Shown in pieces: positions 52,127 to 60,699 of a stretch of 64,000 bases of DNA. A program made the position numbers and the translations under genes. Every line of letters starts with the position of its first letter. The stretch's first letter is position 1. The notes under the pieces are model-generated. The model saw only the letters and a program-made list of their open reading frames with translations. It was not told the origin of the DNA and ran no database searches. Source of the DNA: Neobacillus niacini (GTDB lineage Bacteria > Bacillota > Bacilli > Bacillales > Cytobacillaceae); NCBI RefSeq assembly GCF_023715785.1, contig NZ_JAMBOX010000001.1:620001-684000 (forward strand). The letters are read 5' to 3'.

Positions 52127-52774
52127 ATGGAATGGTTAACTAAATTTTTCGAATCTTACCCTGTATTTCTAAAAGGGATGCTGCTGACGTTTGAGTTGAC
52201 GGCAGTGGGCATTTTCTTCGGTATTTTTGTCGGATTGTTGTTTGCCTTTTTAAAAATTTCCAAGGTGAGGGTGCTCGAATGGATTGCTGATGCTTACATC
52301 TTTCTCGTTCGCGGCACGCCGCTCATCGTCCAGATATTCGTATTCTACTATGGCTTGACGTCGCTAAATATGTCGGCGTTTCTTGCGGCGTCTCTCGGAT
52401 TGGCCTTCCACAATGGCGCTTATATTGCCGAGATTTTCCGCGGGACGATTCAGTCGATTGACCCGGGGCAAATGGAGGCCGGGCGCTCACTCGGGATGAG
52501 CGTTAAGCTCACCTATCGGCGTATCATTTTGCCGCAGGCCATGCGCCGCGCAATGCCGCCGCTCGGCAATCAATTTATTATCGCCCTGAAGGATTCGTCG
52601 CTCGCCGCGTTCATCGGGATGTACGAGCTGTTCAACGTCGCAACCACCTTTGGCTCTAACACCTTCGACTATATGACCTACCTACTGATTGTCGCGGTCT
52701 ACTACCTCATCCTCGTGTTCCTGTTCTCGGTGCTGACAAGAAAGGTCGAGAACCGACTGGCCGTCAGTGAATAA
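52127..52774 (+). CDS. Polar amino acid ABC importer, permease
   Basis: 215 residues with about five membrane helices and the HisM-type EAA loop (GQMEAGRSLGMSVKLTYRRI, then LPQA). NQFIIALKDSSLAAFIG is the usual signature of the GlnP/ArtQ family. It forms the channel, probably as a homodimer because one permease gene is present. GAAAGGAG binding site, second gene of the operon. Confidence 0.93.
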   Translation: MEWLTKFFESYPVFLKGMLLTFELTAVGIFFGIFVGLLFAFLKISKVRVLEWIADAYIFLVRGTPLIVQIFVFYYGLTSLNMSAFLAASLGLAFHNGAYIAEIFRGTIQSIDPGQMEAGRSLGMSVKLTYRRIILPQAMRRAMPPLGNQFIIALKDSSLAAFIGMYELFNVATTFGSNTFDYMTYLLIVAVYYLILVFLFSVLTRKVENRLAVSE

Positions 52775-52825
52775 GGCCGGTCAAGACACAGGGCATAAGC
52801 GACTAAGAAAGGAGAGGCTGACACT

Positions 52826-53548
52826 ATGATAAAGGTAGAAAAATTGAATAAATCGTTCGGCGATTTGCACGTACTGTTTGACATCGATTTGACCGTGAAC
52901 GAGCGGGAAGTGGTTTGCCTAATTGGCGCGAGCGGTTCCGGAAAAAGCACGCTGCTTCGCTGCCTCAATTTCCTGGAGGTCAAGGATAGCGGCACGATTA
53001 CGATTGACGGCGAGCAGATTGAGCCCGACACCCATGACTTAAATCAGGTCCGCACCCGGGTGGGGATGGTGTTCCAGCACTTTCACCTGTTCCCGCACAT
53101 GACCGTGATGGAAAATATTATCGAAGCGCCCATTCATGTGAAAAAAATTCCGCGCGAGCAAGCTTTACGTGAGGCAAAAGAGCTGCTCGCGAAGGTCGGC
53201 TTGAGCGACAAGGAAAACGTCTACCCCGCCAAGCTTTCCGGCGGGCAAAAGCAGCGGGTCGCCATCGCCCGCGCCCTCGCGATGAAGCCCGAGGTCATGC
53301 TGTTTGACGAACCAACCTCCGCCCTCGACCCCGAGCTCGTCGGCGAAGTCTTGGCCACCATGAAAAAATTGGCCTTGGAGGGCATGACGATGGTCGTGGT
53401 TACTCATGAAATGGGCTTCGCCCGCGAAGTCGCCGACTCGGTCATTTACATGCACGATGGCCGCATCGTCGAGGTCGGTCCTCCGGAAAAATTGTTCGGC
53501 AACCCTTCCGAGCAGCGAACGAAGGAATTTTTGGATTCGATCCTGTAG
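52826..53548 (+). CDS. Polar amino acid ABC importer, ATPase
   Basis: 240 residues, the standard length of ArtR/GlnQ. Walker [15 protein letters not shown]-loop [17 protein letters not shown], signature [15 protein letters not shown], Walker [16 protein letters not shown]-loop [10 protein letters not shown]. It drives uptake through the permease encoded upstream. Third and last gene of the operon; repeat array B follows. Confidence 0.95.
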   Translation: MIKVEKLNKSFGDLHVLFDIDLTVNEREVVCLIGASGSGKSTLLRCLNFLEVKDSGTITIDGEQIEPDTHDLNQVRTRVGMVFQHFHLFPHMTVMENIIEAPIHVKKIPREQALREAKELLAKVGLSDKENVYPAKLSGGQKQRVAIARALAMKPEVMLFDEPTSALDPELVGEVLATMKKLALEGMTMVVVTHEMGFAREVADSVIYMHDGRIVEVGPPEKLFGNPSEQRTKEFLDSIL

Positions 53549-53670
53549 GCTTCTAAATAGTAAGAAAAAACGATTAACTAAAAAACACTAAAAGTGACCA
53601 ATAAATAGGCAAGTCCCACCAGAAGTTCAATGGGAGTATGTTTTTCCAAAAAAAGTAATTAAATCTACTG

Positions 53671-54330
53671 AAATTACCTGGGGCCAGGCACACATGTCTG
53701 GCTTTTTGGGGTCGATCTTGTGCATTGACTAATAAAAGTGGAAAACTGACCAATATATCGGGGAAAGTGACCAATAAAATCCTCGAACTGACCAATAAAT
53801 CTAGGATTCCGACCCAAAAAAAAGTTCAACGAGGATGGCATTTCCCAAAAAGAGGTAATTGATAAGGGTGTGGGTATTTACAATCGACTGAAATTACCTG
53901 GGGCCAGGCACACATGTCTGGCTTTTTGGGGTCGATCATGTGCATTGACCAATAAAAGTTAAAAACTGACCAATATATCGGGGAAAGTGACCAATAAAAT
54001 CCTCGAACTGACCAATAAATCTAGGATTCCGACCAAAAAAAGTTCAACGAGGATGACATTTCTCAAAAAGAGGTAATCGATAAGGGTGTGGGGCATCTAA
54101 AATCGTCTGAAATTACCTGGGGCCAGGCACACATGTCTGGCTTTTTGGGGTCGATCTTGTGCATTGACCAATAAAAGTTAAAAACTGACCAATATATCGG
54201 GGAAAGTGACCAATAAACTTGGCAAATTGACCAATAAAAATATAAATCCGACCAATAAACCCACAAATCTGGCCAGTAAACTCCAAAAGAAGTAAAAACA
54301 CGGGGCACTAGATCGGCAATCTCGAATTTT
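53671..54330 (+). repeat. Tandem 220-base units containing the TGACCAATAAA 21-base array (array B)
   Basis: AAATTACCTGGGGCCAGGCA recurs at 53671, 53891 and 54110 (periods 220 and 219). Each unit has a GCCAGG/TCTGGC hairpin with a T run, then TGACCAATA cores: at 53726, 53747, 53768, 53789 and 53810 in unit 1, and at 54165, 54186, 54207, 54228, 54249 and 54270 in unit 3, all exactly 21 apart. Some cores drift (CGACC, TGGCC). No gene covers the block. Confidence 0.92.
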
Positions 54331-54350
54331 TTCAAAGAAAACAATGACCT

Positions 54351-54377
54351 AGCCAGGCATCCGCCTGGCTTTTTTTT
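54351..54377 (+). terminator. Intrinsic terminator
   Basis: AGCCAGGC/GCCTGGCT with a four-base loop and seven T. It closes the array B block before the response regulator gene. Its stem word CCAGGC recalls the hairpins in the 220-base units. Confidence 0.88.
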
Positions 54378-54456
54378 GCTATAAACTTAAGGCCTATTCT
54401 CCCATCTTCACAGACAGTGCTGTATTATAATGGTAAGAGAAAGGCGGGAGACGTAG

Positions 54457-55140
54457 ATGAAAATTTTGCTTGTCGAAGATGATAAAACGATTGCCTCCGG
54501 GCTGGAATATTCGCTGCAGCAGGACCAATTTTCCCCGATTGTGTGCCATGACGCGGCCTCTGCGAAACAGGTCATCGCCGAACAATTGCCAAACATCGCA
54601 TTATGCTTGTTTGATTTGGCCCTGCCGGACGGAAGTGGCTACGAATTATGCAAGCTGGTGAAGCAACGGAGCGATGTGCCGGTGATTTTTTTAACAGCAG
54701 TCGATGACGAGGTCAATGTGGTCATGGGACTTGATATGGGAGCCGATGATTATATCACCAAGCCATTTCGGATTCGCGAGCTCATATCAAGGATCAAAAC
54801 GGTGCTGCGCCGCTATCAAAAACAGCCGCCGGCCAAGAACATCATCGATATCCAGAACGTCCAAATCAATACGCTTGAAGGAAAGGTGTATAAAAATGGC
54901 GAAGAGGTCCTGCTGACCGCACTGGAATACCGGCTCTTCCTCATTTTTGCCACTCATCTTGGGCAAGTTCTCACCCGAAGTCAATTGCTTGAGCGGATTT
55001 GGGACGTGGCCGGTGATTTCGTCAACGATAATACCTTGACGGTTTACATAAAACGACTGCGAGAAAAATTGGAGGACCAACCGGGGCAGCCGCAAATCAT
55101 CAAAACCGTGCGCGGGTTGGGCTATAAGGTCGGTGATTAG
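54457..55140 (+). CDS. OmpR-family response regulator
   Basis: 227 residues. Receiver domain with acidic pocket VEDDK, phospho-acceptor Asp53 in LFDLALPDGSG, Thr in FLTAVDDE and Lys in YITKPF; winged-helix DNA-binding domain in the C-terminal half (EYRLFLIFATHLGQVLTRSQ, TLTVYIKRLREKLE, IIKTVRGLGYKV). It controls genes in answer to the kinase encoded by the overlapping next gene, most likely the ABC transporter operon 1.5 kb downstream, as in Bce-type antimicrobial peptide modules. Confidence 0.94.
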   Translation: MKILLVEDDKTIASGLEYSLQQDQFSPIVCHDAASAKQVIAEQLPNIALCLFDLALPDGSGYELCKLVKQRSDVPVIFLTAVDDEVNVVMGLDMGADDYITKPFRIRELISRIKTVLRRYQKQPPAKNIIDIQNVQINTLEGKVYKNGEEVLLTALEYRLFLIFATHLGQVLTRSQLLERIWDVAGDFVNDNTLTVYIKRLREKLEDQPGQPQIIKTVRGLGYKVGD

Positions 55141-55141
55141 C

Positions 55142-56143
55142 ATGCTCCGTCACCGTGAAATCCGGCTTCTCTTATTGGCGCTCGGCCTCATCACCCTCAT
55201 TGGCGTCCTGGCAGCGGCGTTTTTTTCGCTGGCGGTCATGCTGCTCTTCGCCATCATCAGCGGCTTATTGATTGGCTGCATGTTGCTGTTCACGGGCTGG
55301 CGCTATCGCGAACTGGCTAAGCTGTCTGAGTATCTGCAACGCATCAGCGGCGGCGACTATACACTGGATGTACGTGATAACCGGGAAGGCGAGCTCAGTA
55401 TTTTAAAAAATAATATTTATAAGGTGACAACGCGATTATCAGAGCAGGGGTCCCTTTTACAAGAAGACAAAGTCCAGCTGACCAATGCCATTTCCGACAT
55501 CTCGCATCAGCTAAAGACGCCGCTAACCTCGATGATGATGATGGCCGATTTATTGGAGGATGACGGGCTCCCGGCCGCAAAACGAGCGGAGTTTACCCAC
55601 AATATCCAAGTTCAGCTCGAACGGATGGAATGGCTTGTGTCTTCGTTATTAAAACTGTCGAAAATCGACGCCGGAACCATCCAGTTCAAGCGGGACAAGC
55701 TCTCCGTCAAGGCGCTGGTCGAAAAAGCGCTTGAGCCCGTGCTCATCCCGATGGATATTAAAGAGCAAACCGTTTCCCTGACCGGCGATGATACCGTCAC
55801 TTTTATCGGTGACTTGAATTGGACTGCCGAGGCGATCATTAATATTTTAAAAAATTGCGTCGAGCACACGCCTGCTGGCGGTTCGCTAACGATTTCCTTT
55901 TCCGAAAACGCCCTGTTCACGGAAATCACCATCGCAGATAACGGGAAAGGCATCGCCAAAGAAGACCTGCCCCATCTGTTTAAACGTTTTTACAAGGGGA
56001 AGACGGCCAGCGAGGAAAGCGTCGGCATCGGCCTCGCCATGGCCCACCGCATCATCGCCAGCCAAAACGGCACAATTGAGGTGAAAAGCACGCCCGGAGC
56101 CGGAACGCAATTTTTAATCAAGTTTTATAAACAAGTAATCTAA
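55142..56143 (+). CDS. Histidine kinase with short membrane sensor (Bce/VanS-like)
   Basis: 333 residues from ATG 55142, which overlaps nothing but follows the regulator stop by one base; a GTG at 55133 would overlap it. Two membrane helices (about 8-30 and 32-52) separated by almost no external loop, a short HAMP-like linker, HisKA with His122 (DISHQLKTPLTSM), and HATPase_c (NILKNCVEHTPAG, ADNGKGIAKEDL, SVGIGLAMAHRII). The missing sensor loop is the mark of intramembrane-sensing kinases that read the state of an ABC transporter. Confidence 0.92.
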   Translation: MLRHREIRLLLLALGLITLIGVLAAAFFSLAVMLLFAIISGLLIGCMLLFTGWRYRELAKLSEYLQRISGGDYTLDVRDNREGELSILKNNIYKVTTRLSEQGSLLQEDKVQLTNAISDISHQLKTPLTSMMMMADLLEDDGLPAAKRAEFTHNIQVQLERMEWLVSSLLKLSKIDAGTIQFKRDKLSVKALVEKALEPVLIPMDIKEQTVSLTGDDTVTFIGDLNWTAEAIINILKNCVEHTPAGGSLTISFSENALFTEITIADNGKGIAKEDLPHLFKRFYKGKTASEESVGIGLAMAHRIIASQNGTIEVKSTPGAGTQFLIKFYKQVI

Positions 56144-56174
56144 AGGTCACTGCACGTGGATGGGGTGTGCTTAC

Positions 56175-56504
56175 TTGCGGATAACGCTCTCCAACTTGCG
56201 GATAGCGCTCCCCAACTTGCGGATAACGCTCTCCAACTTGCGGATGACGCTCCCCAACTTGCGGACAGCACTCCCAACTTGCGGATAGCTCTCCCCAACT
56301 TGCGGATAGCGTTCCAACTTGCGGATAACTCTCCCCAATTTGCGGATAGCACTCCCAACTTGCGGATGACGCTCCCCAACTTGCGGACAGCACTCCCAAC
56401 TTGCGGACAGCACTCCTCAACTTGCGGACAGCACTCCCAACTTGCGGATAACTCTCCCCAACTTGCGGATGACGCTCCCCAACTTGCGGATAGCACTCCT
56501 TACC
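56175..56504 (+). repeat. 21-base phased array, core AACTTGCGGAT, 16 units (array C)
   Basis: TTGCGG begins at 56175, 56196, 56217, 56238, 56259, 56279, 56300, 56319, 56340, 56360, 56381, 56401, 56422, 56442, 56463 and 56484. Steps are 19 to 21, mostly 21. Each unit is AACTTGCGGAtaNC followed by CTCCC-like spacer; spacers are more alike than in arrays A and B. It lies between the kinase gene and the ABC operon. Long frames on both strands here are artefacts of the seven-codon period. Confidence 0.93.
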
Positions 56505-56645
56505 GGTGTATAGACCCGTCCAAAGGTCGGTTACCCATAGTCGCCACCCACGTTAAGTGACTAAATTGTCATTTTACAGTCACTGGAAAGTCATTTTAGT
56601 CGGATAGACTTAGAATCATCAAGGAACAATGGAGGTTTTACCACA

Positions 56646-57329
56646 ATGGATATAGTAAAAGTTGAACATCTGACTAAAATGTACGGCAAGGGCGAGACGG
56701 CGGTGAAGGCGCTGGATGATGTTTCTTTTTCCGTGAAAAAAGGAGAGTTTGTCGCGATTATCGGACCGTCCGGCTCGGGAAAGTCGACCCTGCTCCATCT
56801 GCTTGGCGGTGTCGACCGACCAACGAGCGGCAAGGTTACGATTGACGGAACTGACATTTACAGCCTGAACGAGACGCAGCTCGCGATTTTCAGGCGCCGT
56901 CAAATCGGCCTCATCTACCAATTTTACAATCTGATTCCCGTCCTGACTGTGGAAGAAAATATCACGCTGCCACTATTGCTCGATGAACACAAAGTCGACA
57001 AAAAGCAATTCCAGGACATCGTCCGGATTCTCAACCTGGACAATCGCCTGCACCATCTCCCGAACCAGCTCTCTGGCGGGCAGCAGCAGCGGGTTTCGAT
57101 CGGCCGGGCGCTCATCAGCAATCCGGCGATCATGCTGGCCGACGAACCGACGGGAAATCTCGACAGCAAGAATAGCAGCGAAATCATCGATTTATTAAAA
57201 ATGTTTAATAAAACGTTTAAGCAAACGCTGCTGGTGATCACCCACGATGAACGGATTGCCCTTCAGGCCGACCGGGTTATCTCCATTGAAGATGGCAGAA
57301 TTGCCAAGGATGAGGTGATTCGGCCGTGA
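56646..57329 (+). CDS. ABC exporter ATPase (MacB/BceA-like)
   Basis: 227 residues. Walker [22 protein letters not shown]-loop [17 protein letters not shown], signature [15 protein letters not shown], Walker [14 protein letters not shown]-loop [10 protein letters not shown]. It belongs to the group that powers FtsX-type permeases handling peptides or lipoproteins. Its stop overlaps the GTG start of the permease gene as GTGA. Expression is probably under the two-component system upstream. Confidence 0.95.
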   Translation: MDIVKVEHLTKMYGKGETAVKALDDVSFSVKKGEFVAIIGPSGSGKSTLLHLLGGVDRPTSGKVTIDGTDIYSLNETQLAIFRRRQIGLIYQFYNLIPVLTVEENITLPLLLDEHKVDKKQFQDIVRILNLDNRLHHLPNQLSGGQQQRVSIGRALISNPAIMLADEPTGNLDSKNSSEIIDLLKMFNKTFKQTLLVITHDERIALQADRVISIEDGRIAKDEVIRP

Positions 57330-59914
57330 ATATTGTCCATAAATTAACACTGCGCCACTTAAAGCAAAACAAACGGCGGACATTGGTCACCATTATCGGC
57401 GTGATTATTTCTGTTGCCATGGTGACAGCAGTAGCCACCCTCTTCGTTTCCTTTATGAAACTGATGCAGCAGCAGACGATTGCCGATAGAGGCGAGTGGC
57501 ATGTCCTCTACCATAATGTCAATAAAGAGCAGCTGGACACGATCCAGCACGACCCCGACACAAAGACGGTGGTGCTGTCCCGTGACCGTGGCTATGCCCT
57601 ACTCCCTGGCGGAAAAAATGAAAGCAAGCCCTATTTGTTTATTAAGGAATATAATCCGCAAGGCTTCAACCATTTTCCGGTCGAACTAACGAAGGGGCGG
57701 TTGCCAAAGGCTGCCAATGAAGTCGTCCTGTCCGAGCATATCGCCACAAACGGAAAGGTCGAATACAAGATTGGCGACACGCTGGCGCTCGAAGTCGGAG
57801 ATCGTTTTTTAAAAAATGAGGCTGTGCAGTTCTTTCAAACGGAGTCACTGCAAACAGAAGACGACCAAGTGACGGAAACGTTAAAAAATCTCACACCGGC
57901 CACTTATAAAGTTGTCGGCTTTATCAAACGGCCAAACTGGGAGCCGACCTGGTCGCCGGGCTACACCGTGATCAGTTATCTGGATGAAAGCTCGATCGGG
58001 GACACTCAGCCCGTGAATGCCTCGGTCATCCTGAAGAAGGTTGAAAAGTCGCTGTACGACCATGCGGAGGAGCTGGCGCAAAAAAATAACATCGCGCCGC
58101 CGCAATTCAATAGTGAGTTGTTGCGCTATTACGGGGTCACCAACAACGACAGCCTCCAGCGCACGCTAACCTGGTTATCAGCGATTATCATGGCGGTGAT
58201 TATTATTGGTTCTGTGTCCTTAATTTACAATGCGTTTGCCATTTCGGTCTCGGAACGGGCGCGCCATTTGGGGATGCTGGCCAGTGTCGGGGCGACGAAG
58301 CAGCAGAAGCGCAACTCGGTGTTTTTTGAAGGGGCGGTCATCGGGGCCATCAGCATCCCGATCGGCATCCTCGCCGGCCTTGCCGGAATCGGGATTACCT
58401 TTTATTTTATTAACTCGATGCTTCACGAGGCATTGGGAACAACCGAGAAATTGACTCTGACCGTGACGCCGCTCTCGCTTCTGTCTAGCTGCGCGATTTC
58501 ATTGGTGACAATTTTTATCTCGACCTACATCCCGGCCCGAAGAGCCTCCCGAGTTTCGGCGATTGACGCCATCCGGCAAACACAGGATATCAAGCTGACC
58601 CAAAAAGCCGTGAAAACGTCCAAAATCACCCGCCGGCTGTTTGGCATTGAAGCGGAAATTGGCTTAAAAAATTTGAAACGCAGCAAGCGCCGCTATCAGG
58701 CAACCTTGTTTTCTCTTATCATCAGTATTGTGTTGTTTTTAAGCGTATCGTTTTTTACTGCCAATTTGAAAAAGTCGTTGGATTTGTCACAGGACGGCAC
58801 GAATTTTGATATTCAAGTGATCGTTGGCAGGGACGGTGAAATCGATGAGCCATTGATTCAGAGGATTTCCTCGCTTGATTATGTTACTGAGTTTAGCGTG
58901 GTACAACAATTAAGCCTGAACACTTGGATCAACAAAGCCGAGATTGCTGACGAGTTCCGCAAGCCGGCTTACAAGGAAAGCTTCAAGGACGGGAAATTTC
59001 CCTATTTTATTCAGCTGCATGCCTTGGATCAGGCCAGCTTAAAGGATTTTTCGAAAAAAGCCGGCGCCGATTATGACGAGCTCTCTAATCCGTCCAAACT
59101 TGCCGGCATTGTGATTGAAACCATTCAATATCAGGATCCAAACTCGGGGAAATATGTTGAAACGAAAGCAATTCACGCAAAAGCTGGCCAAAGTATCGAC
59201 CTACTTTATATGGATTCGGAGACACAAGAAGAGGCCATGTTGGACAAAGTGACCATCGCCGCTTTAACCGACCAATTTCCAATCGGAATTTCTCCTGCAG
59301 GACTCGGCGGACTGGATATCATCGTATCGGAGCAGACAATGAACCGACTGGCAGGTAACGAAAAGCTGGCAGATGGGCCTCAGACCTTTGTATATCTAAA
59401 AAGCACTGACCCGATGAAGACCCAGCAGGAAATCGAGGATTTAAAGGATACCAAACTGGCGATTTACAATGCTTATCAAAGCAGGCAGCGCGGTGAACAG
59501 ATGATTATGCTGATGTCTGTGTTCACCTACGGGTTTATCGCGTTAATAACCGCCATCTCGATTGCGAATATTTTTAATACGATTTCGACATCGATATCGC
59601 TGCGGAAACGCGAATTCGCGATGCTGAAATCAGTCGGCATGACGCCGAAGAGCTTTAATAAAATGATCAACTACGAAAGCATTTTTTACGGAATCAAATC
59701 GTTACTTTATGGCCTGCCGATCAGCATTGCCATTATGTACTTGATTTACCGGGCGATGATGTACACGTTCAGCTACGGCTTCTCCCTTCCGTGGCTGAGC
59801 ATCATCTTTGCGGTCGCCGCCGTGTTCGTCATCGTCGGCTCCGCCATGCTCTACTCCGGCGCCAAAGTCAAAAAACAAAACATTATCGACGCCTTAAAAC
59901 AGGAAAGTATCTAA
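57326..59914 (+). CDS. ABC exporter permease with two FtsX domains
   Basis: 862 residues from GTG 57326. First membrane helix near residue 20, a large external domain (about 45-275), an FtsX core of three helices (about 285-415; IDAIRQTQDIK at its end), another helix near 470, a second external domain (about 495-720) and a second FtsX core (about 735-862; ISLRKREFAMLKSVGMTPKS). The two-core plan with two large outer domains differs from the ten-helix BceB plan with one outer loop. With the ATPase it likely expels or senses cell-wall-active peptides; substrate unknown. Confidence 0.9.
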   Translation: MNIVHKLTLRHLKQNKRRTLVTIIGVIISVAMVTAVATLFVSFMKLMQQQTIADRGEWHVLYHNVNKEQLDTIQHDPDTKTVVLSRDRGYALLPGGKNESKPYLFIKEYNPQGFNHFPVELTKGRLPKAANEVVLSEHIATNGKVEYKIGDTLALEVGDRFLKNEAVQFFQTESLQTEDDQVTETLKNLTPATYKVVGFIKRPNWEPTWSPGYTVISYLDESSIGDTQPVNASVILKKVEKSLYDHAEELAQKNNIAPPQFNSELLRYYGVTNNDSLQRTLTWLSAIIMAVIIIGSVSLIYNAFAISVSERARHLGMLASVGATKQQKRNSVFFEGAVIGAISIPIGILAGLAGIGITFYFINSMLHEALGTTEKLTLTVTPLSLLSSCAISLVTIFISTYIPARRASRVSAIDAIRQTQDIKLTQKAVKTSKITRRLFGIEAEIGLKNLKRSKRRYQATLFSLIISIVLFLSVSFFTANLKKSLDLSQDGTNFDIQVIVGRDGEIDEPLIQRISSLDYVTEFSVVQQLSLNTWINKAEIADEFRKPAYKESFKDGKFPYFIQLHALDQASLKDFSKKAGADYDELSNPSKLAGIVIETIQYQDPNSGKYVETKAIHAKAGQSIDLLYMDSETQEEAMLDKVTIAALTDQFPIGISPAGLGGLDIIVSEQTMNRLAGNEKLADGPQTFVYLKSTDPMKTQQEIEDLKDTKLAIYNAYQSRQRGEQMIMLMSVFTYGFIALITAISIANIFNTISTSISLRKREFAMLKSVGMTPKSFNKMINYESIFYGIKSLLYGLPISIAIMYLIYRAMMYTFSYGFSLPWLSIIFAVAAVFVIVGSAMLYSGAKVKKQNIIDALKQESI

Positions 59915-59936
59915 ATAAGGTGAGAGTAGTAGAAAT

Positions 59937-59970
59937 GGTGTCAGGCACCATGTGAATTTTTCACATGAGG
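59937..59970 (+). repeat. GGTGTCAGGCACC element, copy 3
   Basis: GGTGTCAGGCACC at 59937-59949 followed directly by the dyad CATGTGAA/TTCACATG. It is 22 bases after the permease stop. The dyad differs from those in copies 1 and 2, so only the leading 13-mer is fixed. Confidence 0.7.
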
Positions 59971-60008
59971 TCTAGCCAATGAGAGTCCCATCGCGCAACC
60001 ACGCACAA

Positions 60009-60041
60009 AGAAGCCGCTGACACTTAGGTTCAGCGGCTTCT
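60009..60041. terminator. Hairpin, likely terminator
   Basis: Perfect 12-base arms AGAAGCCGCTGA/TCAGCGGCTTCT. Poly-T is stronger on neither strand, but position after the exporter operon suggests termination. Confidence 0.6.
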
Positions 60042-60203
60042 ATTAAAAAAACAGGGGGGTTTTAGTAAAATTCTTCCCGTTCTAAAGATTTTTATACCAA
60101 AAAGAGGTAACTTTCTTTTTGAAATTACTCTTATGGAGAGTTTGTACACAAATTTGGCTGGATTATTGCTTCTTAGTGTCTAGACCCTATCCCTTTTTGA
60201 AGT

Positions 60204-60300
60204 TTATTTGCGGCTTTTGCTGTTTTATTTGCGCAATTTCAGCATTTGATTTGCGCATCTCCGCATTTTATTTGCACTTTCTCCCCATATATTTGCGCAA
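60204..60300 (-). repeat. 21-base phased array, core TATTTGC (GCAAATA on the minus strand), array A4
   Basis: The core ends at 60211, 60232, 60254, 60275 and 60296 (steps 21, 22, 21, 21), with drift in the third and fourth cores. It lies between the convergent exporter and ssb operons and is in reverse orientation to arrays A1-A3 relative to the window. Confidence 0.82.
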
Positions 60301-60341
60301 ACTCATAAACATGCCCCTCCTCCTTTTCCCCCCACAAAAAA

Positions 60342-60367
60342 AATCCCGGCTACTCCAGACCGGGATT
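60342..60367 (-). terminator. Intrinsic terminator of the ssb operon
   Basis: On the minus strand AATCCCGG/CCGGGATT with a ten-base loop and a run of T. It lies about 150 bases after the stop of the small coiled-coil gene; no gene is supported in between. Confidence 0.82.
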
Positions 60368-60516
60368 CGACAAGCGAGGCTTAGAAGGGGAACGTTGGAT
60401 TATCTTTTTCTCAACGGAGGCGGTTTCGGGGCACTAAAAGCTGGTTCACCTCTGGAGCTTATGATGCAGGTTCCGCCCCACTCCTTCCCTAATGAGGCAG
60501 AACCTTACATTTCTTT

Positions 60517-60699
60517 TTATGAAAATACCCTGACCCGGCCGTGTTCCCTGCACTCCATGTGCTGCTCGCGCAGAACTGATTCGAGCTGGGCGACTCGTTT
60601 TTGAAGATTTTCAACATTGTTATTGGCTTTTCCGACCATTTTAATCAAGCTTTCCAGCAGCTGCTCGAGGTTGCCCATGTCTTTTTCATCAAAATGCAT
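60517..60699 (-). CDS. Small coiled-coil protein, 60 residues, overlapping the end of ssb
   Basis: ATG at 60699 lies inside the last codons of ssb, in another frame, with AGAGG seven bases upstream (that sequence codes the end of the SSB tail). The protein is helical with heptad-like spacing ([20 protein letters not shown], then [16 protein letters not shown]) and a His/Cys pair near the end. No family recognised. Overlap with ssb implies coupled translation and perhaps a shared role at single-stranded DNA. Confidence 0.65.
   Translation of the reverse strand: MHFDEKDMGNLEQLLESLIKMVGKANNNVENLQKRVAQLESVLREQHMECREHGRVRVFS

Noticed and set aside
38551..56504. The short regularly spaced repeats as CRISPR arrays
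   Set aside because: Cores are only 7-11 bases with 10-14 base spacers, spacers recur or drift, there is no longer direct repeat and no cas gene in the window.
56118..56560. Long open frames on both strands over array C
   Set aside because: They are by-products of a 21-base (seven-codon) period; no start signal, and similar frames open on both strands.
60390..60516. A Pro-rich small frame after the coiled-coil gene on the minus strand
   Set aside because: No start codon or binding site, and preceded by two in-frame stops; not supported as a gene.
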